A DNA stretch of 56,870 bases, from assembly GCA_036500205.1 (NCBI GenBank), contig DASYCK010000163.1:1-56870 (forward strand). The letters are read 5' to 3'. The position numbers were made by a program, and so were the translations under genes. Shown one piece after another: positions 7,980 to 16,311 of the stretch. Under the pieces are notes generated by a model. The model searched no databases. It was not told where the DNA came from and was given only the letters and a program-made list of their open reading frames with translations. The first letter of the stretch is position 1, and each line of letters begins with the position of its first letter. The stretch comes from DASYCK01 sp036500205. GTDB taxonomy: Bacteria; Myxococcota_A; Polyangia; Fen-1088.

Positions 7980-8918
7980 CTAGGCGACGAGGCGGAGGTA
8001 TTCGCGGGGTGTCTGATGACGGAGCGCGCGGAAGACGCGGTGAAACTGCGCGTAGCTGCCGAAGCCAGCCGCCAGCGCGGCATCCGACAGGTTGCGGCGG
8101 CCCCGGTCGACCAGCACGGTGAAACGGTCGAGGCGAACGCGGTTGCGGTAGTCGACGATCGACATCCCGATCTCGGTCTTGAACACGTGGGCCAGCCGCC
8201 CCAGGCTGACCGCCAACCGCGCGGCGACCTCCCGCCCGCCCAGGCGGGGGTCGCGGGCCAGCAGGTTGGTGGCCGCGGTGGCCAGCCGGCGCGTCGGCGA
8301 CGGCGCGTTCGCCAGCGCCTCGCTGCCGCCGGGCCGAAGGGCGCGCGCCGGATCGAGCGCCGTCCCCAGGAACGAGCAGAGGATCGCCACCTGCGCCTGC
8401 TTGGCCGCGTCGAACGGCGCGCCTGACACGCCGACGTCGTTGAACAGGATCCCGAGCCGCCCGCGCGCCGAGAGGATGGGGGTCCAGGCCGTCCACCCGC
8501 GCCCGCGAATCGCCGTGTCTCCGGCCCGGTGCTCGACGATCGGGCAGTCGTCGAAGACCGTGAAGTGCCCCTGCTCCTGCTCGGCGCGCCGGAACGCCTC
8601 CCGATCGGGCTCGCTCACTGCGTACATGATGTGGTGCTCGTCGACCAGCCGCCCGCTCAGATCCGAGCCCCAGGTACCGAGCATCAGGTCGCGGGCCTTG
8701 TCGAAGAGGAAGAGCCCCGCCCGCACGACGCCGAGGCGCGCCCGGGCCAGCTCGACGGCGCGCCGGATGATCGCGTCGGGATCCTCCAGGGCGCGCAGCT
8801 CGTCGAACATGGCCAAGAGGCCGGCCATGCTCCCCGGCACCGACGGGTCGAGCACCTTCAGCGCCGGCTGGTCGGCTCCCAGGATGATCGACCAATCGAC
8901 CCTCCGGCGTCGCTTCAT
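7980..8918 (-). CDS. GAF-domain AraC-family transcriptional regulator (copy 1)
   Basis: Residues 40-195 form a GAF-like sensor domain (AIIRRAVELARARLGVVRAG start, DAAKQAQVAILCSFLG end). Residues 215-312 form an AraC/XylS double HTH (VAARLAVSLGRLAHVFKTEIG, then LSDAALAAGFGSYAQFHRVFR and TPREYLR). It is a cytoplasmic DNA-binding activator or repressor responding to a small ligand, and is clearly paralogous to the gene at 9598: both share GTWGxDLSG, HFTVFD and ILCSxLG. The two flank a small lipoprotein on the same strand. ATG 8918 is used; no strong ribosome-binding site precedes it. Ligand and targets are unknown. Confidence 0.88.
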   Translation of the reverse strand: MKRRRRVDWSIILGADQPALKVLDPSVPGSMAGLLAMFDELRALEDPDAIIRRAVELARARLGVVRAGLFLFDKARDLMLGTWGSDLSGRLVDEHHIMYAVSEPDREAFRRAEQEQGHFTVFDDCPIVEHRAGDTAIRGRGWTAWTPILSARGRLGILFNDVGVSGAPFDAAKQAQVAILCSFLGTALDPARALRPGGSEALANAPSPTRRLATAATNLLARDPRLGGREVAARLAVSLGRLAHVFKTEIGMSIVDYRNRVRLDRFTVLVDRGRRNLSDAALAAGFGSYAQFHRVFRALRHQTPREYLRLVA

Positions 8919-9141
8919 GGGCCCGGCGAGTATGGCACGGCGAGCCCCTGCCGCTCTCGCCAGCTTGCGGGGCCTCGAACCAGCGGCCGGCGGGCGCTAG
9001 ATTCCGGGGGTGGTGTCGGCTTCGATCCGCTGGCGGTCCCTGCACCGGCCCGCATCTGGACTTCTCACAGGGCATGCCGCCGCCCCAACCTTCACCGAAA
9101 GAGACGAGGCTGACCGCCCGCCCGACCCCGAGTGCCTCGAC

Positions 9142-9576
9142 CTATTGGCCCCAGAGCTCGACGTGGGCGGGCGGGCCGGGCGGCACGCTGCCGCGGACCA
9201 GCTCGACGCCCCGGATGAACCGGACGCGGCCGGGAAGGTCGATGGCGCGGCTGCGCGAGCCGTCGTTGAAGGCATGCCGGAGGCCGGGTGACCAGCGCTG
9301 GGCGTTGCCGAACTCGAGCACCACGTCGCCGACCTCCAGATTGTTGTTGGTCACCACCAGCACCACGCGCGTGGTGCGCCCTTCGGCCTTTCCAACACGG
9401 ATGATCTGACGCTCGAACTGACCGGCGACCGTCGCATCGCCCATCAGGCGCCAGCCGGTCATGTCCGGATGGCCCGACACCCCCGGGGGCGTGGGAGCCG
9501 CGGGCGGCGGCGCGTAGGCGACCGTACACGCCGACAAGGCGACCAGCAGGACGAACGAGAGGCGCGATGTCGCCAT
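9142..9576 (-). CDS. Small lipoprotein of unknown function
   Basis: Starts MATSRLSFVLLVALSAC, a compact lipoprotein signal with lipobox LSAC, then a Pro-rich spacer (APPPAAPTPPG). The mature domain (about 115 residues) reads as beta-strand (RTTRVVLVVTNNNLEVGDVV, HVELWG). It is recognised only as an exported lipoprotein. It sits between two paralogous GAF-AraC regulators in the same orientation and could be a target of either. An upstream GTG at 9585 is possible, but ATG 9576 places the basic residue correctly for export. Confidence 0.65.
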   Translation of the reverse strand: MATSRLSFVLLVALSACTVAYAPPPAAPTPPGVSGHPDMTGWRLMGDATVAGQFERQIIRVGKAEGRTTRVVLVVTNNNLEVGDVVLEFGNAQRWSPGLRHAFNDGSRSRAIDLPGRVRFIRGVELVRGSVPPGPPAHVELWGQ

Positions 9577-9597
9577 CGTGGGCACGATCGTAACACT

Positions 9598-10491
9598 TTA
9601 CGGGCGCAGATCGCGCTCGGCGCGGGTACGGCGCAGGTACTCGCGCGGGCTGGTGCGCGCGTGGGCGCGGAAGACGCGATGGAACTGCGCGTAACTTCCG
9701 AACCCGGCCTGGCGCGCCGCGCTCTTGACGTTCTCGCCACCGCGGCCGAGCAGGGCCTGGAACCTCGCGAAGCGGAGCTGGTTGCGATAGTCCGTCACGG
9801 ACATCCCCACCAAGATCCTGAAGACGCTGCTGAGATAGGAGAGCTGGACATTCAGCGACGCCGCCAGCTCCTTGCCCGCCAGCGCGGGATCCCTCTCCAG
9901 CATCGCGACCGTCGAGGCGACGACCCGTTCCGGGGCTCGCCCCTCCGCGGGCGCCGATCGGGCGAACCGCCTCGGAGTAGGGGCCAGCAGCTCGCCCAGC
10001 ATCGAACAAAGGATCGCCGCGTGCGTCTGCTTGATCTCGTCGACCCCGGCGTCGGTCATTCCGGCATCGTTCACGAGCATCGCGATCGGTTCGCGCGTCG
10101 ACCGGATCGGCGTCTTCGCCACCCAACCGGTTCCCACGACGTGGCGCTGGCCCCCGCGACCATCGACAATCGGGTGGTGGTCGAACACCGTGAAGTGCGC
10201 GCCTTCGTGCTCCAGCCGACGGACGGCCTCCCGATCACTTCCGCCGATCTCGAGCGTGACAGCGCGCTCGTCGATCACGGCGCCCGAAAGGTCCATTCCC
10301 CACGTTCCGCGCATCGACGTCAGGGACCGATCCAGCAAGCCGATCCGCGCGTGCCGGAGCCCCAGCGTGTCGCGGCAGAGCTCGACGGCGCGCCGGACGA
10401 TCAGGTCGTGGTCGTTCAACGCCCGAATCTCTTCCATCGCGGCCCACAGGCCGCGCGTCGCTTGTCGATTTACCGCAACCCCTGAGGACAC
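9598..10491 (-). CDS. GAF-domain AraC-family transcriptional regulator (copy 2)
   Basis: GAF-like domain at residues 20-165 and AraC-type double HTH at 195-292 (LAASLNVQLSYLSSVFRILVG, then VKSAARQAGFGSYAQFHRVFR and SPREYLRR). It shares GTWGMDLSG, HFTVFD and AAILCSMLG with copy 1 at 7980, so the two arose by duplication. The recognition helices differ more than the sensor domains, which suggests different DNA targets. GTG 10491 is taken as start; ATG 10437 is an alternative that would remove a non-conserved leader. It is divergent from the ECF sigma factor across a 258-base intergenic region. Confidence 0.87.
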   Translation of the reverse strand: MSSGVAVNRQATRGLWAAMEEIRALNDHDLIVRRAVELCRDTLGLRHARIGLLDRSLTSMRGTWGMDLSGAVIDERAVTLEIGGSDREAVRRLEHEGAHFTVFDHHPIVDGRGGQRHVVGTGWVAKTPIRSTREPIAMLVNDAGMTDAGVDEIKQTHAAILCSMLGELLAPTPRRFARSAPAEGRAPERVVASTVAMLERDPALAGKELAASLNVQLSYLSSVFRILVGMSVTDYRNQLRFARFQALLGRGGENVKSAARQAGFGSYAQFHRVFRAHARTSPREYLRRTRAERDLRP

Positions 10492-10617
10492 GGCGCAGCT
10501 CCTTCATTGGATCGCGGCCGCGGGGCCGTCCACGGGAAACCAACGCCTGGTTCATTTGTGCGGCGTCGCTTGGTCACGGACACACCACCGCGTCGAACGG
10601 CGATGCGCGGCGAGGTT

Positions 10618-10628
10618 CATAAATCGAC
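10618..10628 (+). repeat. Direct repeat CATAAATCGAC, copy 1
   Basis: An 11-base AT-rich word that recurs exactly at 10703-10713, within the region between the GAF-AraC gene and the ECF sigma gene. Possible binding site for either regulator. Confidence 0.4.
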
Positions 10629-10702
10629 TATCGCGTGCACACCGCGGCATTCGCGTCGTCAAATGTGCCGCCAGATGGTCTTTCTGTGCGCGATCGCTCG
10701 CG

Positions 10703-10713
10703 CATAAATCGAC
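10703..10713 (+). repeat. Direct repeat CATAAATCGAC, copy 2
   Basis: Exact second copy, 85 bases from the first and 37 bases before the sigma-factor start, a position where a promoter or operator would sit. Confidence 0.4.
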
Positions 10714-10749
10714 CACTAGATCGATTCTGGACGCTCCGGGAATGACCAC

Positions 10750-11394
10750 ATGGGATTCTCCGGACGCATGAACCGAAGCCATCAGGGTTCGGCAATCGCC
10801 GGCGTCGCGGAGAATGACCAGGGCCCGGACCGCGTCCAGACCTTCGAGGAGCTCTACGACGCGTACTACGAGACCGTGGCGCGTTGGATCCGGTACCTGG
10901 GCGGCGCCGCCGCCGATCGAGAAGACCTGGTCCAGGAAGTCTTCCTGATCGTCTACCGGCGGCTCGGCGACTTCGACGGGCGCAACACGGCAGGCTGGCT
11001 CTATCGCATCACCGCCAATCAGGTCCGCGACCACCAGCGCCTGACCTGGATCAAGCACATCTTCCGAAAGCAGGTGGCGCTCTCCCCCCGGACGCCCTCC
11101 CTGGAGCCGTCGCCGGTCACGACGCTGGAGGCGCGCGAGCGACAGCGCAAGTTGGAATACCTCCTTGGAAGGTTGAGCACCCCGCTGCGCTTCACGTTCG
11201 TCCTGTTCGAGATCGAGGGGTACACGGCGGAAGAGATCGCCGAGATGCAGTCCGTCAAGACGAACGCGGTCCGCTCGCGCATCCACCGCGCTCGCAAGAA
11301 GTTGACGGCGATCCTCGAGTCCTCGGCCAAGGCGCAGTCGAGCGCCAAGGCGAGGCGACGCGGCGAGCTGGTCAGCGCCTACGGCGCGTCTTGA
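10750..11394 (+). CDS. ECF-type RNA polymerase sigma-70 factor
   Basis: A 214-residue sigma factor. Region 2 spans residues 30-100 (FEELYDAYYETVARWIRYL, EDLVQEVFLIVYRRLGDFDG, TAGWLYRITANQVRDH). Region 4 spans 135-190 (RLSTPLRFTFVLFEIEGYTA, EEIAEMQSVKTNAVRSRIHR). Region 3 is absent, as usual for ECF factors. The Ala/Ser/Arg tail after 190 is an extension. It directs RNA polymerase to a small regulon. No anti-sigma gene is adjacent; instead a secreted glycosidase begins 10 bases downstream, so the sigma factor is probably co-transcribed with a target. The ATG at 10750 lacks a good ribosome-binding site; ATG 10777 is an alternative. Confidence 0.9.
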   Translation: MGFSGRMNRSHQGSAIAGVAENDQGPDRVQTFEELYDAYYETVARWIRYLGGAAADREDLVQEVFLIVYRRLGDFDGRNTAGWLYRITANQVRDHQRLTWIKHIFRKQVALSPRTPSLEPSPVTTLEARERQRKLEYLLGRLSTPLRFTFVLFEIEGYTAEEIAEMQSVKTNAVRSRIHRARKKLTAILESSAKAQSSAKARRRGELVSAYGAS

Positions 11395-11404
11395 GGAGGG
11401 AGGC

Positions 11405-14311
11405 ATGAACCGGGGCCCGCGAGCGGTTCTCTGTGCGCTGTCCCTGTTCGTCGCCTGCAGCGGCCAGCCCGGCGGCGGAAATGACGGCACGGGCGGCAGC
11501 AGCCCGGCCGGGGCTGGTGGGGCCACCGGCGCGGGTGGGGCCGGCCGCGGAGGCTCCACCGGAAGCGGCGGGGCGGCCAGCGGAGGCTCCACCGGAAACG
11601 GCGGCACCACCGCCGGCGGAGGCTCCACGGGAAGCGGCGGGAGCACCGCCAGCGGCGGCACGACCGGCGCGGGCGGCGGGCAAGGCGGCGCGACTGGCGC
11701 GGGCGGCGCGGGAGGTGGTGGGACCGCCGGTACGACCGGCGCATCCGGGTCGACGGGTGCCGGCGGTACGACCGGCGCCGGAGGGACGTCGGGCACGGGC
11801 GGGAAAGGAGGCAGTGGCGGCGCCGGCGGCGCGATCGCCGGCTGCGCCGTCCTCGACCCGGACCAGATCCTCGCCGCCCAGGGCCTGCAAGAGCCGCAGT
11901 GGTACAAGGACAACATTCCGTTCGTCGACACGCCCGACGCGAACATCAACGGCGTCTATTACTACCGCTGGAGCACGCACAAACGGGCGCTGCGCTACAC
12001 CGCGGCCGGCGGCGGCTACATCGCGACGGAGTACGACAATCCGGTCTGGTACTCGGTCGCCAACTCGTTCAGCGGCCTACCCGATGCGGCCGGCTACCAC
12101 ATCCTCGACGGCCGCTGGCTTCGAACCCCCACCTATATGGACGACTACATCACCTACTGGGTGAAGGGGGCCGGGGTGTCGGCGAGCCGCACGTACAGCG
12201 AGTGGATCACCGCCGCCGCCTATCAGCGCTACCTGGTCACCGGCGACGCCACCCTGCTCAAGGCCTCCCTCGCCCAGTTCATCAGCCACTACAACGCCTG
12301 GGGCTCGAACCTCACCGCGAACGTCTCGGTCAACGGAACCAGCACGACAGACAGCCTGTATTTCCAGTCGCCCCTGGCCGACGCGACGGAGTACACCGAG
12401 ACCTCCTTCCGAAGCACCGACGCCTTCGGGGGCGGCGCCGGCTTCCGCCCGACCATCAACAGCTACCAGTACGCCAACGCCCAGGCGATCAGCAAGATCG
12501 CGACCCTGGCCGGCGACAGCGCCAACGCCACCAGCTTCGCGAACAAGGCTGCGGCGCTGAAGGCGGCGGTTCAGCACGCGTTGTGGGATCCCCAGCGACA
12601 GTTCTTCATGCACGTCTACAACAACGATGCCACCAACAGCGGCATCGCCGGCACCCGCACCACCTGGCGCGAGGCGATGGGCTTCGCGCCGTGGGCCTTC
12701 GAGCTGCCGGACGCCACCTACTCCACCGCCTGGCAGTATCTGACCGACACGCAGCGCTTCGCCGGACCCGACGGACCTTACACACTGGAGCGCCTCACGG
12801 ACTTCGAGGCCGAGCAGGCGGCGCTCGCCGGCGCCACGGCCAGCACGGCGGCCACCGCCTCGAACGGTCAATACGTCGGGCTCACCGCTGCCGGCAGCTC
12901 GGTCACCTTCACCGTCATCGCCCCCGGCGCGGGCACCTACCCGGTCGAGGTCTTCTACGCCAACACCACCGGCGCGAACGCCACGGAGAGTCTGGTGGTC
13001 AACGGGGGCTCGTCGACGACGGTCACCTATCCCGCCACGAGCGCCGCGGGGACGTTCGCCGCCTCGCAGGTGGTCACCGTCCAGGTGGCGATGAAGACCG
13101 GCGCCAACACGCTGAAGCTCTCGCCGGGAACCGGCAGCGCGCTCCTCGACCGAATCAGCGCCAACCCCTACTTCGACTTCCAGGCTTTCCCGGCGACGCA
13201 GAACAACGACGACACGAGCTGCTGCCACTGGGACGGGACCAGCTGGCCGTTCGACACCAGCATGATCCTCACGGGGCTGGCGAACCTGCTGCAGGACTAC
13301 GCCGCGCAGAGCTTCGTCACCAAGCAGACCTACGACACCTTGCTCAGCCAGTTCGCCACGCTGCAACACAAGAACGGCGCGCCCTACATCGCCGAAGCCG
13401 CCAATGGCGACAACGGCCAGTGGGTGTACGACGCCTCCGACTTCAGCGAGCACTACAACCACTCGAGCTTCGTCGATCTCGTGCTCACCGGCCTCTTCGG
13501 GATCAAGCCGCAGGCGGACAACACCGTCCAGCTCAAGCCGCTGGTCCCGGACAGCTGGGCCTACTTCGCCGTGCAGAACGTGCCCTATCACGGCCATCTG
13601 TTGACGATCGTGTGGGACCAGACCGGCGCGCACTACAACGCCGGCGCCGGCCTCCAGGTCTGCCAGGACGGCACGCGCATCTACCAGGCGTCGACGGTGG
13701 CGAACGCCACGGTCGCGGTCGCAGCGCCGGTCCTCGCCGCGGCGGCGACCCCGCTCGACAACGTGGCGGCCAACGCCGGGACGGCGGACCAGGACTGGTT
13801 CAAGGGGTGGGACAACCGCACGTACACGGCGACCTACCCCAAGATCAGCGCCTCGTACACGAACACGGCGTCGAACGGCAAGCGCTGCCGCAGCGCCGAC
13901 AATCCCCGCTGCATCGACGCGCACGACACCCCGCTCAAGGCCATCGACGGTTTCATCCGCTACGACGTGATGCCGGACGACCGGTGGACCAACGCGGGGT
14001 CGCCCAACGCCACCGACTCCCTGACGGTCGACTTCGGGCAGCAGCGGTCAATCAAAGAGGTGAAGATCTACACCTACGACGACGGTAAGAACGTGAGAGT
14101 GCCCCAGAGCTTCGACGTTCAGTACCTTTCGGGGACGACCTGGACGTCCGTCCCGAGCCAGGTGAAGTCCCCCACCGCGCCGGCCGCCAACGCCCCCAAT
14201 GAGGTGACGTTCCCGACGGTGATGACGTCGCAGCTGCGTGTCGTGTTCACCCCCCAGGCCGGCAAGTTCGTCGGCGTGACCGAGCTCGAGTCCTGGTATC
14301 CGCGGATGTAG
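11405..14311 (+). CDS. Large lipoprotein glycosidase: (alpha/alpha)6 domain, CBM35-like insert, F5/8-like C-terminus
   Basis: A lipoprotein signal (MNRGPRAVLCALSLFVAC) is followed by a Gly/Ser/Thr linker (20-140). Residues 155-465 and 595-770 resemble the six-hairpin glycosidase (MGH1/GH63-like) catalytic domain, with TTWREAMGFAPW in the first half and CCHWDGTSWPFDTS in the second. Between them residues 468-590 (DFEAEQAALAGA to ALLDRISA) look like a CBM6/35 carbohydrate-binding module inserted in the barrel. Residues 830-968 resemble a discoidin (F5/8-C) domain. It probably hydrolyses an extracellular glycan at the cell surface. GGAGGGAGG precedes ATG. It lies 10 bases behind the ECF sigma gene, which suggests co-regulation. 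The substrate is not deducible. Confidence 0.8.
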   Translation: MNRGPRAVLCALSLFVACSGQPGGGNDGTGGSSPAGAGGATGAGGAGRGGSTGSGGAASGGSTGNGGTTAGGGSTGSGGSTASGGTTGAGGGQGGATGAGGAGGGGTAGTTGASGSTGAGGTTGAGGTSGTGGKGGSGGAGGAIAGCAVLDPDQILAAQGLQEPQWYKDNIPFVDTPDANINGVYYYRWSTHKRALRYTAAGGGYIATEYDNPVWYSVANSFSGLPDAAGYHILDGRWLRTPTYMDDYITYWVKGAGVSASRTYSEWITAAAYQRYLVTGDATLLKASLAQFISHYNAWGSNLTANVSVNGTSTTDSLYFQSPLADATEYTETSFRSTDAFGGGAGFRPTINSYQYANAQAISKIATLAGDSANATSFANKAAALKAAVQHALWDPQRQFFMHVYNNDATNSGIAGTRTTWREAMGFAPWAFELPDATYSTAWQYLTDTQRFAGPDGPYTLERLTDFEAEQAALAGATASTAATASNGQYVGLTAAGSSVTFTVIAPGAGTYPVEVFYANTTGANATESLVVNGGSSTTVTYPATSAAGTFAASQVVTVQVAMKTGANTLKLSPGTGSALLDRISANPYFDFQAFPATQNNDDTSCCHWDGTSWPFDTSMILTGLANLLQDYAAQSFVTKQTYDTLLSQFATLQHKNGAPYIAEAANGDNGQWVYDASDFSEHYNHSSFVDLVLTGLFGIKPQADNTVQLKPLVPDSWAYFAVQNVPYHGHLLTIVWDQTGAHYNAGAGLQVCQDGTRIYQASTVANATVAVAAPVLAAAATPLDNVAANAGTADQDWFKGWDNRTYTATYPKISASYTNTASNGKRCRSADNPRCIDAHDTPLKAIDGFIRYDVMPDDRWTNAGSPNATDSLTVDFGQQRSIKEVKIYTYDDGKNVRVPQSFDVQYLSGTTWTSVPSQVKSPTAPAANAPNEVTFPTVMTSQLRVVFTPQAGKFVGVTELESWYPRM
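11471..11843 (+). repeat. Gly-rich linker coding repeats in the glycosidase
   Basis: Irregular tandem GGC/GGN-ACC/AGC codon units encoding GSGG, GTTG and GAGG motifs, about 125 codons between lipobox and catalytic domain. A surface spacer rather than a folded domain. Confidence 0.7.
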
Positions 14312-14320
14312 AGGGCCAGC

Positions 14321-15583
14321 GTGCGAGGCCATTCTCCTGATCGATCGAGGCGCGTCCCTGCATTGAGCGCGGTGCCCCACGCTCAGCCATCCCGCTCCCT
14401 GCTGGTGTTGGCGGTGGGCTTGCTGGTCGTCGGTCCGCTGGGGTGCGCCAACCGGGGAATGGAAGCCCCCGGAGCTGAATCGGAGGGTGGCCAGGGCGGC
14501 GCCTCGGCGGGCGGCGCGAGCGGCAGCGTGGGAACCGGCGGCGCGGGCACGGGCGGCGCCGCGGGTCGCATGAACACCGGCGGCGGCGGGTCCGGCACCG
14601 GCGGGATGGCCGGCCAGTCGGCCAACGGGGGCGGAGGCGGTTCGGCAGCCGGCGGGACGGCGGGCAACGGGAACACGGGCGGCGCAGCCGGCACCGGAAC
14701 CGGCGGCGCCGGAACCGGCGGCAAAGCGGGCACCGGCGGCACCGGAACCGGTGGCACTGGAACCGGCGGTACGGGCACCGGCGGCATGGGCATCGGCGGC
14801 GCCGGTGGCCTGGGCACCGGCGGCACCGGAACCGGCGGCCTGGGCAGCGGCGGCACCGGAACCGGCGGCAAAGGCGGCGCCGGCGGCATGAACAACGGTG
14901 GCGCCGGCGGCAAGGCGAGCGGCGGAGCCGGCGGGCAGAGCCTGCCGTCGCTGTGGGCCTACTACCCGTTCGATCAAAGCGGGGGCACGACGATCACCGA
15001 CGCGTCCGGCAACGGCCGCAACGGGACGCTCTCCGGCACGACGACGACGTTCCCGTCGGGCGTCATCGGGAACGCGATCAGCCTGAAGGGCGACAGCGAC
15101 TACGTCACCCTGCCCGCCGGGTTCATCCAGACGCTGACGGACATCACCATCACCTGCTGGGTCAACGTCCACACCGACCAGACCTGGCAACGCGTCTTCG
15201 ACTTCGGCAGCAGCCAGAACGTCTACATGTTCCTGACGTCGCACGCCGGCGGCGCCAATGCCCGGTTCGCGATCAGCACGACCGGCAACACCGGGGGCGA
15301 GCAGCAACTCAACGGGAACGCCGTCCTGCCGACCGGCACCTGGACGCACGTGGCGATCGTGCTCGGCCCGAGCGGCGGCGCGCTCTACGTCAACGGCGCC
15401 CTCGTCTCCTCGAACACGGCCTTGACACTGCGGCCGAAGGATCTGGGCGCGACCGCGAACACCTACATCGGCCGCTCGCAGTTCGCGGTCGACCCCTACT
15501 TCAACGGCGAGATCGACGACATGCGCGTCTACGCCAGCGCCCTTACCGCCGCCCAGATCACGACGATCTACAACGCGCGTTAG
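14321..15583 (+). CDS. LamG (concanavalin A-like) lipoprotein
   Basis: The signal region (basic leader, then SLLVLAVGLLVVGPLGC, Cys42) is followed by about 150 residues of highly regular GTGG linker. Residues 205-420 form a LamG-like jelly-roll: LWAYYPFDQSGGTTITDASG, NAISLKGDSDYVTLP, ITCWVNVH, WTHVAIVL, ALYVNGALVSS, EIDDMRVYASALTAAQI. Such domains bind carbohydrate or act as surface lectins; no catalytic residues are visible. GTG 14321 starts 9 bases after the glycosidase stop, so the two are likely one transcript and may act on the same glycan. A GTG at 14372 would give a shorter, more typical leader. Confidence 0.82.
   Translation: MRGHSPDRSRRVPALSAVPHAQPSRSLLVLAVGLLVVGPLGCANRGMEAPGAESEGGQGGASAGGASGSVGTGGAGTGGAAGRMNTGGGGSGTGGMAGQSANGGGGGSAAGGTAGNGNTGGAAGTGTGGAGTGGKAGTGGTGTGGTGTGGTGTGGMGIGGAGGLGTGGTGTGGLGSGGTGTGGKGGAGGMNNGGAGGKASGGAGGQSLPSLWAYYPFDQSGGTTITDASGNGRNGTLSGTTTTFPSGVIGNAISLKGDSDYVTLPAGFIQTLTDITITCWVNVHTDQTWQRVFDFGSSQNVYMFLTSHAGGANARFAISTTGNTGGEQQLNGNAVLPTGTWTHVAIVLGPSGGALYVNGALVSSNTALTLRPKDLGATANTYIGRSQFAVDPYFNGEIDDMRVYASALTAAQITTIYNAR
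14485..14938 (+). repeat. GTGG-type tandem coding repeat
   Basis: A near-periodic run of GGCACCGGAACCGGCGGC-like units coding (G-T-G-G)n and G-A-G-G variants. The most regular of the Gly-rich linkers in this window, so prone to length change by slippage. Confidence 0.75.
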
Positions 15584-15621
15584 TCCGCGCGCGACGATTC
15601 CCCCCACCCCGCGTCGCGCCC

Positions 15622-16311
15622 GTGCCACAGTTCCGGGTCGTGACGGGCGCGCTCAGCCTCGAGATCCTCTACTGCGACCAGGATCTCGTCGCCGTCGACA
15701 AGCCGTCGGGAATGCCGGTGCACCGGGGCTGGGCGCAGGACGGCGTCCCGGCCCTCCAGGTGCTGCGCGACCAGCTCGGCCGGCACGTGTACCCGGTGCA
15801 TCGGCTGGATCGCGGCACCAGCGGCGTGCTGTTGTTCGCGCTCAGCGGCGAGATCGCGCGCGAGGTGCAGATCCAGCTCGGGGCGCACGCTATCGAGAAG
15901 AGGTACGTCGCCCTCTGCCGTGGGAACGATCCGGCGTTGGTGCGCGTCGACCACCCGCTGGCCAGGGAAGACGGCGGCGAGCCGCGCCCCGCCGTCACGG
16001 AGCTCAAGCTGTTGGCGCGGTTCGAGCGCTATGGTCTCTACGAGGCGCGCCCGCTGACGGGGCGCCGTCACCAGATCCGCCGCCACCTCAAACACGCGAG
16101 CCACCCGATCATCGGCGACACGACCTACGGCAAGGGAGAGCACAACCGCATCTTTCGCGAGCGCTTCGGCTTCCACCGCCTGGCGCTGCACGCCTCCGAG
16201 ATGCGCCTGCGGCACCCGCGCTCAGGCGAGCCGCTGCGGCTGCACGCGCCGCTCCCACCAGAGCTGGCGCGACTCTTGAGTGGGCTCGGCGTGGCGCCTG
16301 AAGCCTTGTAG
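15622..16311 (+). CDS. truC: TruC/RluA-family RNA pseudouridine synthase
   Basis: Converts a specific uridine in RNA (position 65 of some tRNAs for TruC) to pseudouridine. The fold and signature are clear: LEILYCDQDLVAVDKPSGMP at the start, catalytic HRLDRGTSGVLLFA (Asp nucleophile), then EARPLTGRRHQIRRHLKH and the C-terminal HRLALHASEMRL. At about 230 residues without an S4 domain it matches TruC rather than RluC or RluD. GTG 15622 and GTG 15640 are both possible starts, and neither has a good ribosome-binding site. It lies 38 bases after the LamG gene. In the same frame, directly after its TAG stop, another 67 open codons follow (see 16312). Confidence 0.87.
   Translation: MPQFRVVTGALSLEILYCDQDLVAVDKPSGMPVHRGWAQDGVPALQVLRDQLGRHVYPVHRLDRGTSGVLLFALSGEIAREVQIQLGAHAIEKRYVALCRGNDPALVRVDHPLAREDGGEPRPAVTELKLLARFERYGLYEARPLTGRRHQIRRHLKHASHPIIGDTTYGKGEHNRIFRERFGFHRLALHASEMRLRHPRSGEPLRLHAPLPPELARLLSGLGVAPEAL

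Noticed and set aside
14485..14938. Regular short repeats resembling a CRISPR or minisatellite
   Set aside because: The repeats are in frame, encode (GTGG)n within a lipoprotein and have no unique spacers.
5052..16311. Possible genome-wide reassignment of TAG to an amino acid
   Set aside because: Well-defined genes such as the bactofilin (ends 4890), the vWA gene (6446) and the propeller gene (29202) end in TAG at the expected family length, so TAG works as a stop here.
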